Translations under genes and position numbers: made by a program | Assembly (NCBI GenBank): GCA_031278025.1 | Contig: JAITLF010000041.1 | Location: 1 to 8,109, forward strand | Direction of reading: 5' to 3' | Source of the DNA: Treponema sp. | Lineage (GTDB): Bacteria > Spirochaetota > Spirochaetia > Treponematales > Breznakiellaceae | Length of the DNA: 8,109 nucleotides | In this document: positions 1-5,170 of the stretch, piece after piece | Numbering within the stretch: position 1 is the stretch's first letter | Layout: the number at the start of each line of letters is the position of its first letter | Notes under the pieces: generated by a model | What the model saw: the letters and a program-made list of their open reading frames with translations, nothing else | Databases searched by the model: none | What the model was told of the DNA's origin: nothing

Positions 1-34
1 AAAGGAGGCCGGAAAGTTCCCAAGGAGGGGACCT

Positions 35-778
35 ATGGTTCAGAGAAAAAACGCGCCGGTCAGGACGAAGACCCTCCTCGCCTGCCGGGATGCTTCATTT
101 GCCTACGAGGGCAATACCGTACTCCGGAATGTTACGTTTACGGTGGCAGAAGGAGATTACCTGTGGGTCGTTGGAGAAAACGGCTCCGGGAAAACCACCC
201 TTATCCGGGGGATTCTGGGGTTGAAGAAGCCCAGCGCCGGGAGCATAACCCTGGAGGGCGGCATAAGCTCCCGTGAAATTGGATATCTCCCCCAGCAAAT
301 GGCGGGCCGGCAGGATTTTCCCGCCGGGGTCTACGAGGTGGTCCTTTCGGGGCGGCTGGGGAAGCGGCCCTTTCATCCCTTTTACAACCGGCAGGACAAA
401 CAGGCGGCTGAAGAAAACTTGGCCCGCCTGGGAATAGGGGAACTGCGGAACCGGTGTTTCCGGGAGCTTTCGGGCGGGCAGCAACGGCGGGCGCTTCTGG
501 CCCGGTCCCTCTGCGCCGGTTCCCGGCTCCTCGTCCTGGACGAGCCGGCGGCAGGTCTTGATCCCCTGGTTACCCCGGAACTCTACCGCCTGGTTGCAGA
601 GATAAACCGGGAGGCGGGTGTTACCGTCATCATGGTTTCCCACGACCTGGGGAGCGCCATGCGGTACGCATCCCACATACTCCATCTGAAAAACGAACAG
701 CGTTTCTTTGGGGAACCGGAGGATTACGAGAAATCCCCGGCGGGTAAGAATTTTTTGGGGGGCAATAAAAATGATTGA
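35..778 (+). CDS. znuC: Zinc/manganese ABC importer, ATP-binding protein (ZnuC-like)
   Basis: This is the cytoplasmic ATPase of a metal ABC importer; it hydrolyses ATP to drive uptake through the permease encoded next. Motifs are all intact in 247 residues: Walker A GENGSGKT (47-54), Q-loop glutamines (87-88), signature LSGGQQ (145-150), Walker B LLVLDEP (165-171), D-loop GLDP (174-177) and switch histidine H203 in VSHD. Length and motif layout fit the ZnuC/MntB/TroB group. The ATG at 35 is chosen because AAGGAGG at 22-28 lies 6 nt upstream. The frame stays open to the window edge, so a longer form cannot be excluded. Its end overlaps the permease start by 8 nt, implying translational coupling. 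No stop codon of an upstream gene is visible in bases 1-34. The assignment to the family is firm, but zinc rather than manganese or iron is inferred from the ABC-3 permease partner only. Confidence 0.88.
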   Translation: MVQRKNAPVRTKTLLACRDASFAYEGNTVLRNVTFTVAEGDYLWVVGENGSGKTTLIRGILGLKKPSAGSITLEGGISSREIGYLPQQMAGRQDFPAGVYEVVLSGRLGKRPFHPFYNRQDKQAAEENLARLGIGELRNRCFRELSGGQQRRALLARSLCAGSRLLVLDEPAAGLDPLVTPELYRLVAEINREAGVTVIMVSHDLGSAMRYASHILHLKNEQRFFGEPEDYEKSPAGKNFLGGNKND

Positions 779-1607
779 TGTGCTTGCGGAAATGTTTTCC
801 TATACGTTTCTCGTCAGGGCGGTGGTCGTCGGGTTTCTGGTATCCCTGTGCGCCAGCCTCCTTGGGGTCAGTCTGGTGCTGAAACGCTACTCCATGATAG
901 GAGACGGCCTTTCCCATGTGGGGTTCGGAACCCTGGCCCTTGCCACGGCCATGAACGCCGCGCCCCTCACCGTCTCCATTCCCATAGTGGTGGCTGCGGC
1001 CTTCTTCCTCCTCAGGCTGAGCGGGAACCACAAGATTCGGGGGGACGCCGCCATCGCCATGATTTCCTCCGGGGCCTTGGCCGTAGGGGTCGTGGTGATC
1101 TCCGTAACCACCGGGATGAATACCGACGTATGCAACTACCTTTTCGGCAGCATCCTGGCCATGAGCAAAAACGACGTTACCCTAAGCGTCATTCTTTCCG
1201 TAACGGTATTGATCCTCTTTGTACTCTGCTACAACCGGATCTTCGCGGTTACCTTTGATGAGAACTTCGCCAAGGCGACGGGTACAAAAACCGGACTCTA
1301 CACGATGCTCATCGCCTTTCTTACCGCCATTACCATTGTTCTGGGGATGAGGATGATGGGGGCCATGCTCATATCAAGCCTCATCATCTTTCCCGCCCTC
1401 ACCTCCATGCGGATCTGCAAACGATTCAAAACGGTAACCCTCAGTTCCGCCCTGGTTTCGGTGAGCTGTTTCTTCATCGGCGTAGTGATTTCTTACATCT
1501 ACGCCGCGCCGACCGGAGCCAGCGTGGTGCTTTGCAACATCCTGGCGTTCTTTATTTTCTGGGGCATAGCCCTGATTAAACGGAGTATACGAAATGAAGC
1601 CCGATAA
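771..1607 (+). CDS. znuB: Zinc/manganese ABC importer, membrane permease (ZnuB-like, ABC-3 family)
   Basis: This inner-membrane permease forms the metal translocation channel and pairs with the preceding ATPase. The 278-residue protein is dominated by hydrophobic segments: roughly 14-37, 55-80, 95-115, 130-150, 180-200, 205-225, 235-255 and 258-275. The motif GDGLSHVGFG (44-53) after the first membrane segment is typical of ABC-3 permeases (ZnuB, TroC/D, MntC). I start it at ATG 771, overlapping the ATPase stop at 776-778. An in-frame start at 708 would add 21 arginine-rich residues from inside the ATPase gene ahead of the first membrane helix, which is unlikely. The only ribosome-binding candidate is a G-run at 757-762, so translation probably depends on coupling. 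Only one permease gene is seen, unlike treponemal troABCD with two. The metal specificity is inferred. Confidence 0.87.
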   Translation: MIDVLAEMFSYTFLVRAVVVGFLVSLCASLLGVSLVLKRYSMIGDGLSHVGFGTLALATAMNAAPLTVSIPIVVAAAFFLLRLSGNHKIRGDAAIAMISSGALAVGVVVISVTTGMNTDVCNYLFGSILAMSKNDVTLSVILSVTVLILFVLCYNRIFAVTFDENFAKATGTKTGLYTMLIAFLTAITIVLGMRMMGAMLISSLIIFPALTSMRICKRFKTVTLSSALVSVSCFFIGVVISYIYAAPTGASVVLCNILAFFIFWGIALIKRSIRNEAR

Positions 1608-2229
1608 AAACGCGGTACCGGCAGCGCGTCCTGCGCCCGGTGTTTTTCCCGCCCTGTTGGGGGCCGCAGTCCTGGCCGTTGTCCTGGCCGGGTGCGGCGG
1701 CGGCACAACGGTTCAACGCAATTCCGCCGGTACCAGAGCGGTAACGCTGCCGGACATGGGCGGCCAGGATTCCGCAGGGACGGCGGAGGCCGGTGTCCAG
1801 AGCGGCGGGAAAGCCGCCGGCGATGCGGGGGCTGTTGCCGAAGCAGCCGAAGTTGTCGAAATAAAGGAAAAGATGTTCATTGCCCAAACCAACGACGTCT
1901 ACCTTAACCCGGAGGACTACATGGGAAAGACCATCAAGCTGGAGGGGCTGTTCAAATCCTATGACTCAACGGACTACGGCGTTTCCTACAGCTTTGTGAT
2001 CCGGTACGGTCCCGGCTGCTGCGGCAATGACGGGACCGCCGGGTTTGAGGTTGCCTGGGACTCTCGGTCCCAGGACGGGGATGACGTCCCGTATCCCGAA
2101 GAGGATGCCTGGGTGGAAGCCGCAGGGGTTCTGAAATCCTACGAGGAGGACGGCTTCCCCTATTTGTACCTTTCCCTCTCTTCCCTTACGGTGAAGGAGG
2201 AACGGGGAGCGGAGTTTGTCGCGCAATAG
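1594..2229 (+). CDS. Putative lipoprotein with conserved Cys-Cys motif, in metal-importer operon
   Basis: I do not recognise a named family. The 211-residue product has a lipoprotein signal: basic residues K2, K5 and R12, a hydrophobic stretch 17-32, and lipobox LAGC with Cys34 as the lipidation site. Residues 35-90 are low-complexity (Gly, Ala, Ser) and look like a tether. Residues 94-200 form a compact, beta-rich domain with the motif RYGPGCCGNDG (137-147, Cys142-Cys143) and a C-terminal run of alternating hydrophobics (YLYLSLSSLTV, 190-200). The adjacent cysteines loosely recall DUF1980-type proteins that occur in zinc-responsive gene sets, but this is a resemblance only. GGAG at 1582-1585 lies 8 nt before the ATG. 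The gene overlaps znuB by 14 nt and is last before the terminator, so it is cotranscribed with the importer. A metal-binding or metal-handling role at the membrane is inference. Confidence 0.75.
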   Translation: MKPDKNAVPAARPAPGVFPALLGAAVLAVVLAGCGGGTTVQRNSAGTRAVTLPDMGGQDSAGTAEAGVQSGGKAAGDAGAVAEAAEVVEIKEKMFIAQTNDVYLNPEDYMGKTIKLEGLFKSYDSTDYGVSYSFVIRYGPGCCGNDGTAGFEVAWDSRSQDGDDVPYPEEDAWVEAAGVLKSYEEDGFPYLYLSLSSLTVKEERGAEFVAQ

Positions 2230-2238
2230 CGATTTGCA

Positions 2239-2292
2239 GCAGCGCCCGCTACGGGGCGCTGCCTCCCAGCCCCGCCGGAGGCGGGTTTTTTT
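2239..2292 (+). terminator. Tandem hairpins with T-run ending the metal-importer operon
   Basis: There are two consecutive GC-rich hairpins. The first pairs GCAGCGCCC (2239-2247) with GGGCGCTGC (2254-2262) across a 6-nt loop. The second pairs CCCGCC (2271-2276) with GGCGGG (2280-2285) across GGA and is followed directly by seven T (2286-2292). The second is a standard Rho-independent terminator. The first may assist or stabilise the 3' end. Together they separate the importer operon from the flagellar genes that begin with their own promoter 12 nt later. Confidence 0.88.
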
Positions 2293-2303
2293 CACCTATA
2301 ATC

Positions 2304-2331
2304 TAAAGTTTATACGAAGCTCTGCCGATAA
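2304..2331 (+). promoter_or_regulatory. Sigma-28 (FliA-type) flagellar promoter
   Basis: TAAAGTTT at 2304-2311 and GCCGATAA at 2324-2331 match both halves of the enterobacterial sigma-28 consensus at every base. The spacer is 12 nt instead of the usual 11. Transcription would begin near 2338, giving a leader of about 90 nt before the flaB ATG. Its position just after a terminator and just before a flagellin gene supports the call. No second copy of this motif was found before the other flagellar genes in the window. Confidence 0.85.
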
Positions 2332-2346
2332 TGGGGATGGTTAGGT

Positions 2347-2424
2347 TTCTTTCCAGGACGTTTTTGCGGGAAGGAAGCGGCCAATCCAAGGCAAGGATGC
2401 CTTGGCCGACATTATCAAGGAGGA
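2347..2424 (+). promoter_or_regulatory. Structured flaB leader with candidate CsrA-binding sites
   Basis: Two hairpins can form in the leader. TTCTTTCC (2347-2354) pairs with GGAAGGAA (2369-2376), with one G-T pair and a GGA at 2356-2358 in its loop. CCAAGGC (2386-2392) pairs perfectly with GCCTTGG (2399-2405) and presents the hexaloop AAGGAT (2393-2398). An alternative stem, GGCCAA (2379-2384) with TTGGCC (2402-2407), still leaves AAGGAT in the loop. The loop with its closing pair, CAAGGATG, equals the core of the known CsrA consensus. A second site, CAAGGAGGATG (2416-2426), coincides with the Shine-Dalgarno sequence. A hairpin site plus a site over the ribosome-binding sequence is the arrangement known for CsrA on the Bacillus hag leader. 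Binding itself is inferred. Confidence 0.6.
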
Positions 2425-2428
2425 TGAT

Positions 2429-3289
2429 ATGATCATCAACCACAATTTAAGCGCTATGTTCGCCAACAGGTCCCTACAGGTTACTCAAGGGACTCTTACC
2501 AAAGACATGGAGAAACTGTCCTCCGGTTTACGGATAAACCGGGCGGGGGACGATGCCTCCGGGCTTGCGGTCTCCGAAAAGATGCGGGGCCAGATCCGGG
2601 GCCTGAACCAGGCTTCCGCCAATGTGTCCAACGGCATTTCCTTCATTCAGACCAGCGAAGGTTACCTTCAGGAAACCGGGGACATCATCCAGCGTATCCG
2701 GGAATTGGCCGTACAGGCAGCCAACGGGATCTACACTGAAGAAGATCGTATGTACATTCAGGTGGAAGTATCCCAGTTGGTGGACGAAATCGACCGTATT
2801 GCCAGCCATGCCCAGTTTAACGGTATGAACATGCTGACCGGGCGGTTTGCACGGGGAACCGGCAACAACGAGGTGACGGCTTCTATGTGGCTCCATGTGG
2901 GGGCCAACATGGACCAGCGGGAACAGATCTTCATAGGGACCATGACCTCCAAAGGGCTGGGTATTCGGGATGCGGGGAATGACACGTTCCTCAGCCTGGA
3001 AAGTTCGGAAGACGCCAACCGGGCCATAGGAACCCTGGATTCGGCCATCAGAACCATCAACAAGCAACGGGCGGACCTGGGAGCCTATCAGAACCGGATG
3101 GAACATGCGGTTAAGGGGATTGATATCAGCGCCGAGAACCTTCAGGCTGCGGAATCCCGAATCAGAGATACCGACATGGCGAATCAGATGGTTGCCTACA
3201 CCCGGGACCAGATACTGTCTCAGTCAGGGACGGCTATGCTGGCCCAGGCTAACCAGAGAACCCAGTCGATCTTGCAACTTCTCCAATAG
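2429..3289 (+). CDS. flaB: Flagellin, periplasmic flagellar filament core protein (FlaB)
   Basis: This is a structural subunit of the core filament of the periplasmic flagellum, exported by the flagellar type III system without a cleaved signal. The 286 residues hold only the D0/D1 flagellin core. The N-terminal motif [18 protein letters not shown] is at 35-52, [12 protein letters not shown] at 236-247, and the C-terminal helix [17 protein letters not shown] at 270-286; there is no variable D2/D3 insertion. This length is usual for spirochaetal FlaB. The ATG at 2429 is chosen because AAGGAGG (2417-2423) lies 5 nt upstream and the protein then begins MIINHN like its paralogue. A longer in-frame form from TTG 2402 would start inside the leader hairpin. 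It is driven by the sigma-28 promoter. The central stretch recalls treponemal FlaB2, but I do not assign a paralogue number. Confidence 0.96.
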   Translation: MIINHNLSAMFANRSLQVTQGTLTKDMEKLSSGLRINRAGDDASGLAVSEKMRGQIRGLNQASANVSNGISFIQTSEGYLQETGDIIQRIRELAVQAANGIYTEEDRMYIQVEVSQLVDEIDRIASHAQFNGMNMLTGRFARGTGNNEVTASMWLHVGANMDQREQIFIGTMTSKGLGIRDAGNDTFLSLESSEDANRAIGTLDSAIRTINKQRADLGAYQNRMEHAVKGIDISAENLQAAESRIRDTDMANQMVAYTRDQILSQSGTAMLAQANQRTQSILQLLQ

Positions 3290-3300
3290 CGCAGTATAGT
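3272..3300 (+). promoter_or_regulatory. Possible sigma-70-type promoter for the inter-flaB transcript
   Basis: TTGCAA (3272-3277) and TATAGT (3295-3300) are separated by 17 nt, the ideal housekeeping spacing, and match 4 of 6 and 5 of 6 consensus bases. The -35 element lies within the conserved last codons of the first flaB, so its sequence is constrained by coding and may match by chance. If active, it would give a transcript starting near 3307 that runs through the structured region into the second flaB, independent of sigma-28. Confidence 0.3.
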
Positions 3301-3330
3301 AGACCCGGTATTAGGATCAGTGGCCTGTAG

Positions 3331-3368
3331 GTAAGAATCCTTCACAGTATACTGAGGAGGATTCTTAC
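3331..3368 (+). repeat. 38-nt inverted repeat downstream of the first flaB
   Basis: GTAAGAATCCT (3331-3341) is the exact reverse complement of AGGATTCTTAC (3358-3368). Between them CAGTA (3345-3349) and TACTG (3350-3354) pair as well, leaving one A-A mismatch and one T-G wobble over 19+19 bases. The RNA would form a long hairpin. No T-run follows (AGCGATC), so it is not a classical intrinsic terminator. It could protect the 3' end of the flaB message, attenuate read-through, or be a DNA operator, since the central CAGTATACTG is a perfect palindrome. Confidence 0.75.
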
Positions 3369-3576
3369 AGCGATCTTTGACAAGAACCCTCGCGTGGGCG
3401 TGTTCATGAAAGCATGGGCGCGGACGTACGGCGGAAGGAACCGGTTATCGGATGGCGGACGGTGAGCTTGAAAAAGCTCAAGGCCGCCGTCCGACAATCG
3501 ATCCGTTCCGTGCATGGGGACCTGAAGGAGGAGCGGCGCGAGCGCCTTTCCGAGGGAATCCTATCGTGCGGGTCGG

Positions 3577-3615
3577 CCTTGGCTACGGATAGCCGAGGTT
3601 ATTAACGCAAGGAGG
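3577..3615 (+). promoter_or_regulatory. Leader hairpin plus Shine-Dalgarno of second flaB, candidate CsrA target
   Basis: CCTTGGCT (3577-3584) pairs with AGCCGAGG (3591-3598), with one T-G wobble, around the hexaloop ACGGAT (3585-3590); the terminal A-T may also pair. The loop GGA starts at 3587 and the Shine-Dalgarno AAGGAGG (3609-3615) has GGA starting at 3611, exactly 24 nt further on. The first flaB has the same 24-nt spacing with an unrelated stem sequence. The loop differs from the CsrA consensus ARGGAU at one position. Translational control by CsrA is inferred from this shared layout. Confidence 0.5.
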
Positions 3616-3621
3616 GTATTT

Positions 3622-4464
3622 ATGATTATTAATCACAACATGAGCGCCCTATATGCAAATCGCAGTCTTGGATTAACACAAGCTGATGTAACAAAAAACA
3701 TGGAGAAGTTGTCTTCCGGTTTGCGGATTAACCGGGCTGGTGATGACGCTTCCGGACTCGCGGTCTCCGAAAAAATGAGGGGCCAAATCCGGGGGTTGAA
3801 TCAGGCCGAGCGCAACATCCAAAACGGCGTATCCTTTGTTCAGACGACTGAAGGCTATCTTCAGGAGACTCAGGATATCCTGCATCGTTTACGGGAGCTG
3901 TCGGTACAGTCCGCCAACGGTATCTATACCGATGAGGATCGTATGCAGATTCAGGTTGAGGTTTCCCAGTTGGTCGATGAAATCAACCGTATCGCGAGCC
4001 ATGCTCAATTTAACGGTATGAACCTTTTGACCGGCGCTTTTGCCCAAGAGGGAACCAGGACTATGTCGCTCCAGGTTGGGGCCAATATCGATCAAAACGA
4101 ACATATCTTTATTGGCACGATGACCGCTCAAGCCCTGGGTTTGAGCGCGGGAGATCAGGGGGTTATTTCTATTTCTACCGCCGAGTCCGCGAATGTGGCA
4201 ATCGGCACCCTTGATGCGGCTTTAGAGCAAATTTCCAAGCAACGGGCTGATTTAGGTGCGTTCCAAAACCGGTTTGAAATGGCCGCTCAGGGCGTTTCTA
4301 TTGCCGCGGAGAATTTGCAAGCTGCGGAATCCCGGATTCGGGATGCGGACATGGCTGCGGAAATGGTCAGCTATACCAAAAACCAAATCCTTTCCCAGGC
4401 CGGAAATGCGATGCTGGCTCAGGCGAATACCCGCACTCAGTCGGTGCTTCAGCTTCTCGGTTAA
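3622..4464 (+). CDS. flaB: Flagellin, periplasmic flagellar filament core protein (FlaB), second copy
   Basis: This second core-filament subunit has 280 residues with the same D0/D1-only design as its neighbour: [18 protein letters not shown] at 35-52, [12 protein letters not shown] at 230-241 and the terminal helix [17 protein letters not shown] at 264-280. The two proteins are very similar at both ends. They differ mostly in the middle, where this copy is shorter after LLTG and lacks the [10 protein letters not shown] segment. At DNA level the conserved stretches differ at many synonymous positions, and this copy uses more A/T-ending codons, so they are old paralogues rather than a recent duplication. 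The ATG at 3622 follows AAGGAGG (3609-3615) at 6 nt. Expression may come from read-through of the first flaB or the weak promoter at its end. A strong terminator follows 80 nt downstream. Confidence 0.96.
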   Translation: MIINHNMSALYANRSLGLTQADVTKNMEKLSSGLRINRAGDDASGLAVSEKMRGQIRGLNQAERNIQNGVSFVQTTEGYLQETQDILHRLRELSVQSANGIYTDEDRMQIQVEVSQLVDEINRIASHAQFNGMNLLTGAFAQEGTRTMSLQVGANIDQNEHIFIGTMTAQALGLSAGDQGVISISTAESANVAIGTLDAALEQISKQRADLGAFQNRFEMAAQGVSIAAENLQAAESRIRDADMAAEMVSYTKNQILSQAGNAMLAQANTRTQSVLQLLG

Positions 4465-4544
4465 TTTAAAGGTTTTCTGAAAGCGTGATGTAAAATTTTA
4501 CAGAACGTATCAAGAGACTTCCGGACGTTGTCTTTTGAAACGCA

Positions 4545-4581
4545 GGATGGAGAAGTTCGCGCCCTTCTCCATCCTTTTTTT
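4545..4581 (+). terminator. Strong Rho-independent terminator after the second flaB
   Basis: GGATGGAGAAG (4545-4555) pairs perfectly over 11 bp with CTTCTCCATCC (4564-4574) across an 8-nt loop and is followed by seven T (4575-4581). It ends the flaB transcript and lies inside the reading frame that extends upstream of flaG, showing that the flaG start must be further downstream. Confidence 0.93.
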
Positions 4582-4625
4582 AGGTGGTTGTTCCTGGTTT
4601 TAGACTGGGGATTTAATAAAAATAT

Positions 4626-4666
4626 GTCCTGGAGAATCAAGGATGTCAGGACTTTGTGTACAGGGA
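4626..4666 (+). promoter_or_regulatory. flaG leader with candidate CsrA site
   Basis: GTCCTG (4626-4631) can pair with CAGGAC (4647-4652), exposing a 15-nt loop that contains CAAGGATGT (4638-4646), a full match to the 9-base part CARGGAUGU of the CsrA consensus. The GGA of this site starts at 4641. A GGA in the weak Shine-Dalgarno AGGGAAG (4662-4668) starts at 4664, 23 nt away. The site is 34 nt before the ATG, as in the two flaB leaders. The stem is short and the loop larger than in those leaders, so the hairpin is less certain than the motif. Confidence 0.42.
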
Positions 4667-4674
4667 AGTACAGT

Positions 4675-5070
4675 ATGAGTAGACAGCTAGCCATTACCGG
4701 AAACGGGGTATCCGTGAATTCACAACAGGAACTTCAGCAGGACCGGAAATCAGTCTTGCAAGTGCAGATTCGCGCTGCGGAAGTAAAAGCGGCGGCCTTT
4801 GAAAAATTTACGGCATCCCTGCCGGGGAACAATAACGAAATGCGGTATACCGCAAATATCCAGTCCGCTGCGAAGGATTTAGAACGTCTGAGTCTGGTTT
4901 TTAACCGGGAGCTTAGATTTCATGTGGATCAGGAGTCTCACGAAGTTATCATCAAGGTAATTGATCCGGAAACCGATAAGGTGATTAAGATATTGCCGCC
5001 CGAAGAGCTTCGGCGGCTTCATGCCAGTTTTAAAGAAGCTATTGGTTTTCTATTTGATGAGCAAGTTTAG
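4675..5070 (+). CDS. flaG: FlaG family flagellar protein
   Basis: This small protein of flagellar filament loci affects filament length in other bacteria; its exact mechanism is unsettled. Its 131 residues comprise a variable, Gln-rich N-terminal part (1-60) and a typical FlaG C-terminal domain: RELRFHVDQESHEVIIKVID leads into DPETDKVIKILPPEEL (97-112), ending with GFLFDEQV. The length fits the family, about 110-130 residues. The ATG at 4675 with AGGGAAG (4662-4668) is preferred. The in-frame ATG at 4624 would add 17 residues and has no ribosome-binding site, and the TTG at 4528 lies upstream of the terminator. The gene sits between flagellin and fliD, its usual place. No clear promoter was found in the 93 nt after the terminator, so its transcription start is unknown. 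Confidence 0.88.
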   Translation: MSRQLAITGNGVSVNSQQELQQDRKSVLQVQIRAAEVKAAAFEKFTASLPGNNNEMRYTANIQSAAKDLERLSLVFNRELRFHVDQESHEVIIKVIDPETDKVIKILPPEELRRLHASFKEAIGFLFDEQV

Positions 5071-5170
5071 TCCGTATGGCCCCCCTGTAGAGCTTTGCGG
5101 ATTTTTTGCCCAGGACGCTTTTGGCGGAAAATCATGGTTGCCTGGCGCCTTGAGGAAAGAGTAAACGGGG

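Larger units (their letters stand above)
3290..3621 (+). other. Gene-free inter-flaB region with several RNA-forming structures
   Basis: This 332-nt gap holds no convincing gene. It contains the 38-nt palindrome, a second multi-part hairpin at 3437-3509 and a third hairpin at 3577-3598 just before the second flaB. The 3437-3509 structure nests GGAAC/GTTCC, ATCG/CGAT, CGGACGG (3456-3462)/CCGTCCG (3487-3493) and TGAGCTT (3463-3469)/AAGCTCA (3474-3480) around a GAAA tetraloop. GGA occurs 14 times here. A 63-codon reading frame (3414-3605) has no ribosome-binding site and overlaps the hairpins. There is no T-rich terminator, so read-through from the first flaB is possible. The region is a long leader, a separate small RNA, or both. 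Its base composition is visibly more GC-rich than the flaB gene it precedes. Confidence 0.55.

Noticed and set aside
708..770. Upstream start for the ZnuB permease
   Set aside because: It adds 21 arginine-rich residues encoded within the ATPase gene; the ATG at 771 gives a normal permease length and a coupled overlap.
2402..2428. N-terminal extension of the first flaB from TTG
   Set aside because: It would begin inside the leader hairpin without a ribosome-binding site, whereas the ATG at 2429 has an ideal one and gives the standard MIINHN start.
3406..3465. Possible 19-codon leader peptide ending at the nested hairpin
   Set aside because: No Shine-Dalgarno precedes the ATG and there is no run of regulatory codons, so attenuation by a leader peptide is not supported.
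3414..3605. 63-codon reading frame between the two flaB genes
   Set aside because: It has no ribosome-binding site, overlaps two strong RNA hairpins and the leader element of the second flaB, and the translation shows no recognisable or protein-like pattern.
4528..4674. Long N-terminal extension of FlaG
   Set aside because: The extension runs through an 11-bp hairpin with seven T, which is a terminator, and adds residues not found in FlaG proteins.
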